Shown one piece after another: positions 1-7,947 of a DNA stretch of 64,000 nt (its first letter is position 1; the number at the start of each line of letters is the position of its first letter). This DNA comes from Zeimonas sp032027205 (GTDB lineage: Bacteria; Pseudomonadota; Gammaproteobacteria; Burkholderiales; Burkholderiaceae_E): the NCBI GenBank assembly GCA_032027205.1, contig JAVSMN010000001.1:3475418-3539417 (forward strand). Direction: 5' to 3'. The position numbers and the translations under genes were made by a program. A model generated the notes under the pieces. That model saw only the letters and a program-made list of their open reading frames with translations. It made no database searches and was not told where the DNA came from.

Positions 1-1
1 C

Positions 2-229
2 GAGCAACGCGAGATGGTCGTGATGGTGAAGGAACTCGCCGCCGAAGGGATGGCGGTTCTCGTCATCGAGCATCATATGAAGACGATCATGACGCTGTGC
101 GAGCGGATCCTCGTGCTGAACTTCGGTCGCCTGATCGCCGAGGGTAACCCCGCCGAAGTCTCGTCCGATCCGGACGTCATCGCCGCCTACCTCGGCGCGC
201 GCGCCGCGGCCGAGCTGACCCATGCTTGA
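2..229 (+). CDS. livG: Branched-chain amino acid type ABC transporter ATPase, C-terminal fragment
   Basis: The gene is cut by the window edge; only about the last 75 residues are seen. They contain the H-loop region (VLVIEHHMKTIM) and the tail 'RILVLNFGRLIAEGNPAEV', which is typical of LivG-type ATPases of the HAAT import family. The protein would be a cytoplasmic ATPase that pairs with the downstream LivF-like ATPase to power uptake of branched-chain amino acids or related amides. Its stop overlaps the start of livF by 8 nt, so the two are translationally coupled. The family assignment is firm; the real substrate cannot be told, but the following nitrilase hints at a nitrile- or amide-related substrate (inference). 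Confidence 0.85.
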   Translation, partial: EQREMVVMVKELAAEGMAVLVIEHHMKTIMTLCERILVLNFGRLIAEGNPAEVSSDPDVIAAYLGARAAAELTHA

Positions 230-932
230 GATCCGCAACCTGTCGGCCGGCTACGGGCCGGCCCCGGTGCTGCACGACGTGTCGATCGACGTGCAGTCCG
301 GCGAGATCGTGGCGCTCATCGGACCGAACACCGCGGGCAAGAGCTCGCTGCTGCGCGTGATCTCACGCATCCTCATCGGCTGGTGTCGAGGCAGCGTCCG
401 CTTCCTCGAGCAGTCGCTCATCGAAAAAGCGGCGCACCAGATCGCGGGGATGGGGATCGCTCACGTGCTCGAAGGTCGGCAGATCTTCCCGCAATTGACG
501 GTCGCCGAGAATCTTCGGCTCGGCGCCTGGTCGCGACGCAGATCGGGTTCCGACCTCGATGCGGACCAGCAGCGCGTTCTCGAACTGTTCCCCCGCCTGG
601 GCGAGCGTATGTCGCAGACGGCAGGCACCCTGTCGGGCGGGGAGCAGCAGATGGTGGCAGTGGGGCGAGCGCTGATGGTGTCCCCGCGCCTGTTGCTGCT
701 CGACGAGCCGAGTCACGGGCTGGCGCCGATGGTGGTCGACGAGCTGTACGAGGCCCTGAAGCGGATTCACGAGCAGGGCGTTTCGATCCTGCTGGTCGAG
801 CAGAACGCACAGCTGGCGCTCACGCTGTCGTCGCGTGCCTATGTCCTGTCGAATGGTCGTACCGAACTCTCGGGCGAGTCACGCGCGTTGCTGGACGACG
901 ATCACGTCCGGACCGCGTATCTCGGCATCTGA
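222..932 (+). CDS. livF: ABC transporter ATP-binding protein, LivF type
   Basis: This is the second cytoplasmic ATPase (236 aa, usual length) of a HAAT-family importer. Walker A is at residues 34-42 (GPNTAGKSS), the signature LSGGEQQ at 137-143, and Walker B LLLLDEP at 157-163, followed by SHGLAP; the H-loop region LLVEQNAQLALTLS fits LivF. Oddity: Walker A has Thr where nearly all ABC proteins have Gly (GxNGxGKS), although the minimal GxxxxGK[ST] pattern is kept. The region around residues 50-62 (IGWCRGSVRF) is also slightly divergent. It is the last transporter gene before a 33-nt gap with a strong ribosome site leading to the nitrilase. Confidence 0.9.
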   Translation: MLEIRNLSAGYGPAPVLHDVSIDVQSGEIVALIGPNTAGKSSLLRVISRILIGWCRGSVRFLEQSLIEKAAHQIAGMGIAHVLEGRQIFPQLTVAENLRLGAWSRRRSGSDLDADQQRVLELFPRLGERMSQTAGTLSGGEQQMVAVGRALMVSPRLLLLDEPSHGLAPMVVDELYEALKRIHEQGVSILLVEQNAQLALTLSSRAYVLSNGRTELSGESRALLDDDHVRTAYLGI

Positions 933-965
933 CCGACACTGAACCCCATCCAGGAGGAATCGATC

Positions 966-1919
966 ATGTCCTCTTCGTCACCGCAAGCATCCGTCACCGT
1001 CGCCGTCGTGCAGGCCGCTTCGGTACCCTTCGACACCAACGCGTGCGTCGACAAGGCGGTTCGCTTGATCGCCGAAGCCGCAGCGACAGGTGCGAAGGTC
1101 ATCGTCTTTCCCGAGGCGTTCATCGTCGGATACCCGAAGGGACTCGACTACGGCCTGGTGATCGGCGCACGCGATCCGGTGGGGCGCGAGGAGTTCCGCA
1201 TCTACCTCGACGCAGCGATCGAGGTGCCGGGGCCGCATACGCAACGGCTCGGCGAAGCCGCCGCTGCGAATCGTGCGTATGTCGTGATGGGTGTCATCGA
1301 GCGCGAGCACGGCACCTGCTACTGCACGGTGCTGTTCTTCGGCCCCGATGGTGCGCTGCTCGGCAAGCATCGCAAGCTGATGCCGACCGCACTCGAGCGG
1401 ATGATCTGGGGCTTCGGCGACGGCTCCACATTGACGGCGGTGGACAGCCCCTACGGCCGGATCGGCTCGGTGATCTGCTGGGAGAACTACATGCCGATGC
1501 TGCGCATGGCGATGTATTCGAAGAACGTCGCCCTGTACTGTGCGCCCACTGCCGACGACCGCGACACGTGGTTGCCGACGATGCAGCACATCGCGCTCGA
1601 AGGCCGCTGCTTCGTGCTGTCTGCCTGCCAGTACTTGCGCCGCAAGGACCTGCCGGACACGGTGCGGGTGAAACTGGGCGACTCGCCCGACTCGGTCCTG
1701 ATGCGCGGCGGCAGCGTGATCATCAGTCCGCTCGGCAAGGTTCTCGCCGGCCCCGACTTCGAAGGGGAAAAGATCCTGACCGCAACGCTCGACCTGGAGG
1801 AGATCCCGCGCGGAAAGTTCGACCTGGACGTCGTCGGCCACTACAGCCGGCCGGACGTGTTCCAGTTGAGCGTCAACGAAGCGCCGATGCAGCCGGTGCT
1901 TCCCCGCAGTTCGAAGTGA
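966..1919 (+). CDS. Nitrilase (carbon-nitrogen hydrolase superfamily)
   Basis: The protein has 317 aa. The catalytic triad of the nitrilase superfamily is visible: Glu50 (VFPEAF), Lys137 (HRKLMP) and the nucleophile Cys171 (SVICWEN). Cys followed by WEN, and the segment IVGYPKGLDYG after the Glu, match the true nitrilase branch, which hydrolyses R-CN to a carboxylic acid and ammonia in the cytoplasm and usually forms helical oligomers. The ATG at 966 follows an AGGAGG at 952-957. It lies directly behind a liv-type ABC operon and before a cupin, which suggests uptake and breakdown of a nitrile (inference). Family: firm; exact substrate: unknown. Confidence 0.9.
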   Translation: MSSSSPQASVTVAVVQAASVPFDTNACVDKAVRLIAEAAATGAKVIVFPEAFIVGYPKGLDYGLVIGARDPVGREEFRIYLDAAIEVPGPHTQRLGEAAAANRAYVVMGVIEREHGTCYCTVLFFGPDGALLGKHRKLMPTALERMIWGFGDGSTLTAVDSPYGRIGSVICWENYMPMLRMAMYSKNVALYCAPTADDRDTWLPTMQHIALEGRCFVLSACQYLRRKDLPDTVRVKLGDSPDSVLMRGGSVIISPLGKVLAGPDFEGEKILTATLDLEEIPRGKFDLDVVGHYSRPDVFQLSVNEAPMQPVLPRSSK

Positions 1920-2004
1920 ACTACTTCTTCGTGAGCGGCGCCGGGGCGTACGCTGTGCAGCGAGAGCGGATAACGGTCGCGGTTGCTGGGAGAGGCCCGG
2001 GGTC

Positions 2005-2400
2005 ATGACCGAGGCGTCGACCGGCGGCGCGCACGGAGCCGGAGCGAGGTACGCAATGAGCAACGAGCAGGCGGCACCCCGGACGACGGGGGTTACGGTC
2101 GAGTTGCTCGCAACCGTGGATCTCGGCCCCGAGATCGAGGGTATGGGCGGGCGCCTGCTTCGAATGCGGAAGGTCACCATCGAGCCGGGCGGCGTCTTCG
2201 GGCCGATGCATGACCACAAGGACAGGCCCGGCACCGTCTACATCCTGCAAGGGACCATCACCGACCATCGCGACGGAGTTGCCACCGACTATGGGCCGGG
2301 GGCGGGCTGGCCCGAGGACAGGAACACCCGGCACTGGCTCGAGAACAGGGGAACGGTTCCGGCGGTGGAGATCTCGGTCGACATCGTTCGGCAACCGTAA
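2005..2400 (+). CDS. Cupin-domain protein
   Basis: This small cupin (131 aa, or 114 aa if the ATG at 2056 is used) has a single beta-barrel. Motif 1 is near MHDHKDRPGTVYILQG, with the metal-ligand pattern H-x-H ... E/G, and motif 2 ends near NTRHWLENRG. Such proteins often bind a small ligand or metal; no reaction can be assigned. Two starts are possible: 2005, with GAGAGG nine bases upstream, and 2056, with GAGG six bases upstream; the low-complexity N-terminus makes the second plausible. It follows the nitrilase on the same strand with 85 nt between. It ends at a hairpin. Confidence 0.7.
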   Translation: MTEASTGGAHGAGARYAMSNEQAAPRTTGVTVELLATVDLGPEIEGMGGRLLRMRKVTIEPGGVFGPMHDHKDRPGTVYILQGTITDHRDGVATDYGPGAGWPEDRNTRHWLENRGTVPAVEISVDIVRQP

Positions 2401-2459
2401 GCCCGGCCGACCCGGGCTCGAGTGGACCGAGTTCGCTGCGCGCGAGTGATCCGCGCGCA
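2400..2459. terminator. Two hairpins between convergent genes
   Basis: The first inverted repeat, 2400-2406 with 2412-2418 (AGCCCGG/CCGGGCT), begins at the last base of the cupin stop codon. The second, 2437-2444 with 2452-2459 (TGCGCGCG/CGCGCGCA), lies just before the end of the minus-strand VWA gene at 2471. There are no U-runs, so their action as bidirectional terminators is inferred from their place between convergent genes. Confidence 0.45.
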
Positions 2460-2470
2460 GGCGCGATGCA

Positions 2471-3646
2471 CTACTTCGACAGCTCCCGCATCGCCCGCTC
2501 GAGCCCCTGGATCGTCAGCGGATACATCCGCCCCTGCAGGACCTGGCGGATGACGGCGATCGACTGCCGATATTCCCAGACGCCTTCCGGCTCGGGGTTC
2601 AGCCACGCGAACTTCGGGAAGCGCTCGACCAGCCGGCGCAGCCACACGGCGCCCGCTTCCTCGTTGTTGTACTCGACCGAGCCGCCCGGCTGCAGCACCT
2701 CGTAGGGGCTCATCGTCGCGTCGCCGACGAAGATCAGCCGATAGTCGGGGTTGTACTTGCGCAGGATGTCCCAGGTGTCGAAGCGTTCGGCGTGGCGACG
2801 GCGGTTGTTCTTCCAGACGTGGTCGTACACGCAGTTGTGGAAGTAGTAAAACTCAAGGTGCTTGAACTCGGTCTTCGCCGCCGAGAAGAGCTCCTCGGTC
2901 TGCTGGATGTGGTCGTCCATCGTGCCGCCGACGTCGAGCAGCATCAGCACCTTGATGGTGTTGTGCCGCTCCGGAATCATCCGGATGTCGAGCCAGCCGG
3001 CGTTGCGCGCGGTGGATGCGATCGTGTCGTCGAGGTCGAGCTCCTCGTCGGCGCCTTCGCGCGCGAACTTCCGAAGACGGCGCAGTGCGACCTTGATGTT
3101 GCGCGTGCCGAGTTCCACCTGGTCGTCGTAGTCGCGGTAGGCGCGCTGCTCCCAGACCTTCACTGCGGTGCGGTTGCCCGCAGACGGCCCGCCGATGCGG
3201 ATGCCTTCCGGGTGGTAACCGCCGTTGCCGAACGGCGAGGTGCCGTTGGTGCCGATCCACTTGCTGCCGCCCTCGTGGCGACCCTTCTGCTCCTCGAGCA
3301 GTTCGCGCAGTCGTTCGAGCAGCTTGTCGAGCCCGCCCATCGCCTCGATCGCCGCCTTCTCCTCAGGCGTGAACTCGCGCTGCAGGCGCCGCTTCAGCCA
3401 TTCGAGGGGAAGGTCTACGTCAATGCCGGGTATCGCGCGTACCCCGTTGAAGTAGGCGCCGAAGGCCTTGTCGAACTTGTCGAAGTTGCGCTCGTCCTTC
3501 ACCAGCGTGGCGCGCGACAGGAAGTAGAACTCGTCGATCGAGGGGCCGATCACGTGCTCGCGCATCGCCTCGAGCAGCAGCAGGTATTCCTTGATCGACA
3601 CCGGCAGCTTCGCGCCGCGCAGGTGCAGGAAGAAATCGATCAGCAT
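2471..3646 (-). CDS. VWA-domain protein of the CoxE type (MoxR partner)
   Basis: This 391-aa cytoplasmic protein has a C-terminal von Willebrand A-like domain. Its metal site is LLDVGGTMDDH (DxGxT in place of the usual DxSxS), followed by FYYFHNCVYDHVW and LIFVGDATMSPYE. Proteins of this group work with a MoxR AAA+ ATPase, here encoded at 4381-5223, as a chaperone-like machine that matures cofactor enzymes (known for CoxD/CoxE in CO dehydrogenase). The start at 3646 (MLIDFFLHLRG) was chosen because homologues begin there and because it overlaps the stop of the acetyltransferase gene as ATGCTGA. A much longer open frame upstream has shadow composition. Confidence 0.85.
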   Translation of the reverse strand: MLIDFFLHLRGAKLPVSIKEYLLLLEAMREHVIGPSIDEFYFLSRATLVKDERNFDKFDKAFGAYFNGVRAIPGIDVDLPLEWLKRRLQREFTPEEKAAIEAMGGLDKLLERLRELLEEQKGRHEGGSKWIGTNGTSPFGNGGYHPEGIRIGGPSAGNRTAVKVWEQRAYRDYDDQVELGTRNIKVALRRLRKFAREGADEELDLDDTIASTARNAGWLDIRMIPERHNTIKVLMLLDVGGTMDDHIQQTEELFSAAKTEFKHLEFYYFHNCVYDHVWKNNRRRHAERFDTWDILRKYNPDYRLIFVGDATMSPYEVLQPGGSVEYNNEEAGAVWLRRLVERFPKFAWLNPEPEGVWEYRQSIAVIRQVLQGRMYPLTIQGLERAMRELSK

Positions 3647-4245
3647 TGCGTTGCTCCGCGCATCGCCAGCCGCAGCTTCAGGTTCTCGCGGACGGCCGGC
3701 CACTCCGCGGCAAGGATGCTGTAGACGCAGGTGTCGCGCAGCGTGCCGTTGGGCATCGTCATGTGATGGCGCAGCACGCCGTCGAGCTTCGCGCCCAGGC
3801 GCTCGATTGCGCGCCGGCTCGCGTGGTTCAGGAAATGCGTGCGCAACTCGACTGCGATCGCGCCGAGCGCATCGAACGCGTGGCCGAGCAGCAGCAGCTT
3901 GCACTCGGCGTTAACCGCTGTGCGCTGCGCGCTCGCGGCGTACCAGGTGTGGCCGAGCTCGAGCCGACGATGCGCCGGCTCGACGTGGAAGAAGCGCGTG
4001 GTTCCGATGACCGCGCCGTCGCTACGCCGTCGAACGACAAAGGGCAGCGCCCCGTCGCGCTCGCGCATCTCGAGCGCCGCGTTTACGTAGGCAGCGGTGC
4101 GACTGGGCGCCGGGATCGACGTGTACCAGAGCCGCCACAACTCGCCATCCGCGGCGGCACTCGCGAGTCCGTCCACGTGCGAACGCGTGAGTGGTTCGAG
4201 GACGACGCGTTCGCCCTCGAGCGTGACGGGTGCAACCCAGGCCAT
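3640..4245 (-). CDS. GNAT-family N-acetyltransferase (RimJ/RimL-like)
   Basis: The protein has 201 aa when started at 4245 (MAWVAPVTLEGERVVLEPL). The opening 'L-x-GERVxLxPL' and the middle section 'GTTRFFHVEPAHRRLELGHTW' are typical of the RimJ/RimL acetyltransferase group, which uses acetyl-CoA to acetylate N-termini or small amines in the cytoplasm. The substrate is unknown. It sits between the MoxR-type ATPase and the VWA gene, with 135 nt to the former and a 7-nt overlap (ATGCTGA) with the latter, so it is probably in the same transcript. An upstream start at 4302 would add a poorly conserved 19-residue leader. Confidence 0.85.
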   Translation of the reverse strand: MAWVAPVTLEGERVVLEPLTRSHVDGLASAAADGELWRLWYTSIPAPSRTAAYVNAALEMRERDGALPFVVRRRSDGAVIGTTRFFHVEPAHRRLELGHTWYAASAQRTAVNAECKLLLLGHAFDALGAIAVELRTHFLNHASRRAIERLGAKLDGVLRHHMTMPNGTLRDTCVYSILAAEWPAVRENLKLRLAMRGATQC

Positions 4246-4380
4246 CGGCTGCTCAATGCGTGAAAGCGCGAAGGAACCGTAGCGAGCGGCCCGAGGTCGC
4301 ACCGAGAAGCGCAGCCGTACGACGGTACGGCGAGCATCGCAGGGGCGAGCTCGGGCCGCGCAGCAGGTTCATTCGCGCTT

Positions 4381-5223
4381 TCACCGGTTGTGGCGGGCCA
4401 TGAAGATGAGCCGCTCGAACAGGTGCACGTCCTGCTCGTTCTTCAGCAGTGCGCCGTGCAGCGGCGGGATGACGCTCTTGCCGTCCTTGGAGCGCAGCGC
4501 CTCGGGCGGGATGTCCTCGGCAACCAGCAGCTTCAGCCAGTCGAGCAACTCGCTCGTGGACGGCTTCTTCTTCAACCCGGGAAGCTCGCGCATCTGGAAG
4601 AAGGCCTCGAGCGCTTCCTTCAGCAGCGTCTTCTTCAGGTTCGGGAAGTGCACGTCGACGATCGCCTGCATCGTCTCCTTGTCCGGGAACTTGATGTAGT
4701 GGAAGAAGCAGCGCCGCAGGAACGCGTCGGGCAACTCCTTCTCGTTGTTCGACGTGATCATCACCACCGGCCGGTGCTTCGCACGAACCAGCTGGCGCGT
4801 CTCGTAGACGTAGAACTCCATCCGGTCGAGTTCGCGCAGCAGGTCGTTCGGGAACTCGATGTCGGCCTTGTCGATCTCGTCGATCAGCAGCACGACCGGC
4901 TGGTCGGACTCGAAGGCCTGCCACAGCACGCCGCGGACGATGTAGTTCTCGATGTCCTTCACGCGGGCATCGCCGAGTTGCGAGTCGCGCAGCCGCGACA
5001 CCGCGTCGTATTCGTACAGCCCCTGCTGCGCCTTCGTCGTCGACTTGATGTGCCATTGCAGCAACGGCATGTCGAGCGCCGAGGCGACTTCCTCGGCGAG
5101 CATCGTCTTGCCGGTGCCGGGCTCGCCCTTGATCAGCAGCGGGCGCTGCAGGCGGATCGCCGCGTTCACGGCGAGCTTCAGGTCGTCGGTGGCGACGTAG
5201 GTATCGGTGCCCTGGAAACGCAT
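4381..5223 (-). CDS. MoxR-family AAA+ ATPase
   Basis: The protein has 280 aa. Walker A GEPGTGKTML, Walker B VVLLIDEIDKAD and sensor 1 VMITSNNEKELP are all present, as in the MoxR/CoxD branch of AAA+ ATPases. The likely role is an ATP-driven chaperone acting with the VWA protein two genes downstream. The ATG at 5223 (MRFQGTDTYVATDDL) matches the family's usual start; a GTG at 5253 would add ten residues. Transcription must begin in the gap shared with the divergent cytochrome genes. Family assignment is strong; the client protein is unknown, though the nearby cytochromes and molybdoenzyme genes are candidates. Confidence 0.9.
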   Translation of the reverse strand: MRFQGTDTYVATDDLKLAVNAAIRLQRPLLIKGEPGTGKTMLAEEVASALDMPLLQWHIKSTTKAQQGLYEYDAVSRLRDSQLGDARVKDIENYIVRGVLWQAFESDQPVVLLIDEIDKADIEFPNDLLRELDRMEFYVYETRQLVRAKHRPVVMITSNNEKELPDAFLRRCFFHYIKFPDKETMQAIVDVHFPNLKKTLLKEALEAFFQMRELPGLKKKPSTSELLDWLKLLVAEDIPPEALRSKDGKSVIPPLHGALLKNEQDVHLFERLIFMARHNR

Positions 5224-5395
5224 GATTTTCGGAGGTTGCGGCCGTGAAGACACGACCCGTCGAAGGGTTCTTCGAGTATACGGGAAGGCTTCCCGTCGGC
5301 CGGGCTGCTGGACTGGCTCGAAGCGACTCCGCTAGAATCGGCGCACCCACAAACATTACAAGGCCTGCGCCGCTCGGCGCCATGGCCGGAGACCC
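5224..5395. promoter_or_regulatory. Divergent intergenic region of moxR and cytochrome c genes
   Basis: This 172-nt gap must hold promoters in both directions. A candidate -10 for the cytochrome genes is TAGAAT at 5333-5338; no convincing -35 is seen. An inverted repeat CGGGAA-ggc-TTCCCG lies at 5281-5295 and could be an operator (inference). Confidence 0.35.
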
Positions 5396-5752
5396 ATGAC
5401 CAAGAACAGGTTGTTTGCCGCCGGTTTCGCGGCGGCGATGCTGCTGCCATGCCTGGCTGTCGCGCAGGCCGCGGCGCCGGCGCCCGACCAGCAGGCGGTG
5501 CAGGGAGACGCCGAGGCAGGGCGCGCGAAGAACTCGATGTGCATCGGCTGCCACGAGATCCCCGGTTACAAGTCGTCGTTCCCGAGCGTCTACCACGTGC
5601 CGCGCATCATCGGGCAGAACGCGCGCTACATCGAATCGGCGCTGCGCGAGTACCGCAGCGGCGATCGCAATCATCCGACGATGACGGCCGTGGCCGAAGG
5701 ACTGAGCGATCGTGACATCGCCGATCTCGCTGCTTACTACGGATCGAAATGA
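5396..5752 (+). CDS. Periplasmic cytochrome c, class I
   Basis: This 118-aa protein has a Sec signal peptide (about residues 1-24, ending AVAQA), one heme-binding site CIGCH at 49-53 and a probable axial Met96 in NHPTMTA. The fold, with the Tyr-rich end 'LAAYYGSK', is that of small c-type cytochromes related to the c4/c5 halves. It carries electrons in the periplasm. Its stop overlaps the start of a second cytochrome c (ATGA at 5749), so the pair may work together as the two domains of cytochrome c4 do (inference). Confidence 0.88.
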   Translation: MTKNRLFAAGFAAAMLLPCLAVAQAAAPAPDQQAVQGDAEAGRAKNSMCIGCHEIPGYKSSFPSVYHVPRIIGQNARYIESALREYRSGDRNHPTMTAVAEGLSDRDIADLAAYYGSK

Positions 5753-6132
5753 ACATGCGCGCCTTCCCGTTTTCGCCCGCGAGCCCGCGCCTGCTTTCGT
5801 TCGCGGCGCTCGCCGTCATCGGCGCCTTCGCGCTCCCCGCACAGGCGCAGAACATCGATGCCGGCCGCCAGAAGGCCGAAGAGGTCTGCGCCGCGTGCCA
5901 CGGCAAGGACGGCAACACGCCGATCGATCCTTCGTATCCGAAGCTCGCCGGGCAGTACCAGGACTACCTCGAGCACTCGCTGCTCGACTACAAGCACGAC
6001 CGGCGCAAGAACCCGATCATGGGCGCCCAGGCCAAGCCGCTGTCGCGCGCCGAGATCCGCAACCTGGCCGCGTACTACGCCAGCCTTTCGGGTACGGTGA
6101 GCAACCACGCCAATCGCATCACTCGACGATGA
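5749..6132 (+). CDS. Periplasmic cytochrome c, class I (second of pair)
   Basis: The protein has 127 aa with a signal peptide ending near AQAQ34, a heme site CAACH at 47-51, a probable axial Met91 (NPIMGAQ) and the family ending IRNLAAYYASL. The sequence 'HGKDGNTP' after the heme site is typical of cytochrome c4-like proteins. The gene is coupled to the preceding cytochrome gene (ATGA) and to the next gene, an RraA-family protein (ATGA at 6129). The electron donor or acceptor is unknown; formate dehydrogenase in this window is one possibility but is not shown. Confidence 0.88.
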   Translation: MNMRAFPFSPASPRLLSFAALAVIGAFALPAQAQNIDAGRQKAEEVCAACHGKDGNTPIDPSYPKLAGQYQDYLEHSLLDYKHDRRKNPIMGAQAKPLSRAEIRNLAAYYASLSGTVSNHANRITRR

Positions 6133-6644
6133 CGGCTTCCACCGGACCGGCTACCTTCGCTACCGCCGACCTGTGCGACGCGAACGAGGCGCGCCTCGTC
6201 ACCGGCGAGGCGCACGTGCTGCCGCCGGTGTTTCGCAGCTACGGGCGCAACGCGCGCTTTCGCGGTGCGATCGAAACGGTTCGCTGCTTCGAGGACAACT
6301 CGGCGGTGCGCCGCGCGCTCGAGCAACCGGGCAACGGTCGCGTGCTCGTCATCGACGGCGGCGGCAGCCTGCGCTGCGCGCTGCTCGGCGGCAACCTGGC
6401 ACAACTTGCACAGCGTAACGGCTGGGCCGGCGTGATCGTCGACGGCTGCGTCCGCGATACCGCCGAGATCGATGCGTGCGAGATCGGCGTTCGCGCGCTC
6501 GCCGCGAACCCGCGGCGCAGCGAGAAGCGCGGCGAGGGGGCGATCGGCGAAGCGGTGCGGGTGGGCGGGGTAGCCGTGGCCCCCGGCCACTGGTGCTATG
6601 CCGACGAAGACGGAATCCTGGTGAGCGCGGTCGCGCTGCTATAG
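6129..6644 (+). CDS. rraA: RraA family protein (RNase E regulator / 4-hydroxy-4-methyl-2-oxoglutarate aldolase family)
   Basis: The protein has 171 aa. The RraA/HMG-aldolase signature GVIVDGCVRDTAEI is seen, with the Arg-Asp pair used for substrate binding in the aldolase branch. E. coli RraA binds RNase E and lowers its activity, while related proteins with a complete site are class II aldolases; the sequence alone does not decide. The ATG at 6129 overlaps the cytochrome stop. The final codons form CTATAG at 6639-6644, whose other strand supplies the stop of moeA. Confidence 0.85.
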   Translation: MTASTGPATFATADLCDANEARLVTGEAHVLPPVFRSYGRNARFRGAIETVRCFEDNSAVRRALEQPGNGRVLVIDGGGSLRCALLGGNLAQLAQRNGWAGVIVDGCVRDTAEIDACEIGVRALAANPRRSEKRGEGAIGEAVRVGGVAVAPGHWCYADEDGILVSAVALL

Positions 6645-7925
6645 CAGCCCGTCGAAGGCCACGCAGTCCACGTCGTCGCCTGCCGCGACCGACCCCTGGT
6701 CGTGGTGCAGCACCACGATGCAGTTCGCCGCCGACATCGAGCGCAGCACGCCCGAGCCCTGGTTGCCCATCGTCGCCACTTCCATCCGTCCGTCGGCGCC
6801 GAGGGTGAGTCGCGCGCGTTGATACTCGGTTCGCCCGGGACGCTTTCGCATCGGCTCGAGCGAACGGGCGCGTACCCACGGCAGCGGTTGCGGCGTTGCG
6901 CCCATCATCTGCAGCAGCGCATCGCGCACGATGAAATAGAACGTGACCATCACGGCGACCGGATTGCCCGGCAGGCCGAAGTAGCAGGCGCGGCCCACGC
7001 GACCGAAGGCCATCGGCCGGCCGGGACGGATCGCGATGCGCCAGAACGCGACGTCGCCCAGGCGCGCCATCACTTCGCGCGTGAAGTCGGCCTCGCCCAC
7101 CGAGACGCCGCCGGAGGAGACGATCGCGTCGGCTTCGCTGGCCGCCGTACGCATCGCACGCTCGAGCGCTTCGGGAGAATCACGCACGACCCCCATGTCG
7201 ACGATCTCGACGCCCAGGCGCGCGAGCATCGACCAGATCGTGTAGCGGTTGCTGTCGTAGATCTGCCCGGACGCCAGCGTCTCGCCGATCGAGCGCAGTT
7301 CGTCGCCGGTGGAGAAGAAGGCCACGCGCAGGCGGCGCCGCACGCCGACCTCGGCGACGCCCAGCGATGCGAGCAGGCCGATATCGGCCGGCGTGAGGCG
7401 CTTTCCGGCTTCGAGCGCGGACGCGCCGACGCGCAGGTCCTCGCCGCGCAGGCGTCGATGCTGTCCGCGCTGCTGGCCGGTCGGCACGACGACGAAGCCG
7501 TCGTCGACGCGAACGACCTCCTGGATGACGACGGTGTCGAGTCCTTCGGGCAGCGTCGCGCCGGTCATCACGCGCAGCGCCTCGCCGCGCGCGACCACGC
7601 CGTGAAAGGCGCGGCCCGCGAAGGCGGTGCCGGCCACGCGCAGCCGCGTCTCGCCGCCATCGGCGAGTTCCTCGCCGCGCAATGCGTAGCCGTCCATTGC
7701 CGAGTTATCGTGCGGCGGCACGTCGATCGTGGAGACGACGTCATGCGCGAGCACGCGATCGAGCGCGCTGCGGATGGCGACCCGCTCGACGAGGGCCACG
7801 GTCTCGATGCTGCCGGCGATGATCGCGCGCGCGCGCTCTACCGGCAGGTACGTGCGCGGGTCGGTGTCGGAGATGCCGCGCGCGGTATCGGCGAGCGATT
7901 GCGCTCGTGCGCCGGGTGCGGTCAT
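6639..7925 (-). CDS. moeA: Molybdopterin molybdenumtransferase MoeA
   Basis: This 428-aa enzyme inserts molybdate into adenylylated molybdopterin, the last step common to all molybdenum cofactor forms. Diagnostic parts are VPPHDNSAMDGYALR near the N-terminus, the MoCF-biosynthesis core with SSGGVSVGEADF, and GLPGNPVAVMVTF. Length is normal (E. coli 411). It is the last gene of a minus-strand moaA-fdhD-mobA-moeA cluster facing away from the formate dehydrogenase operon, whose enzyme needs this cofactor. The stop codon is shared with the convergent rraA gene through the palindrome CTATAG. Confidence 0.95.
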   Translation of the reverse strand: MTAPGARAQSLADTARGISDTDPRTYLPVERARAIIAGSIETVALVERVAIRSALDRVLAHDVVSTIDVPPHDNSAMDGYALRGEELADGGETRLRVAGTAFAGRAFHGVVARGEALRVMTGATLPEGLDTVVIQEVVRVDDGFVVVPTGQQRGQHRRLRGEDLRVGASALEAGKRLTPADIGLLASLGVAEVGVRRRLRVAFFSTGDELRSIGETLASGQIYDSNRYTIWSMLARLGVEIVDMGVVRDSPEALERAMRTAASEADAIVSSGGVSVGEADFTREVMARLGDVAFWRIAIRPGRPMAFGRVGRACYFGLPGNPVAVMVTFYFIVRDALLQMMGATPQPLPWVRARSLEPMRKRPGRTEYQRARLTLGADGRMEVATMGNQGSGVLRSMSAANCIVVLHHDQGSVAAGDDVDCVAFDGLL

Positions 7926-7947
7926 CGCGTTCGCCTTGCGCGTGCTC

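Noticed and set aside
383..2008. A 541-codon plus-strand frame running through livF and the nitrilase
   Set aside because: It is in a different frame from two well-supported genes and is Arg/Gly-rich shadow sequence.
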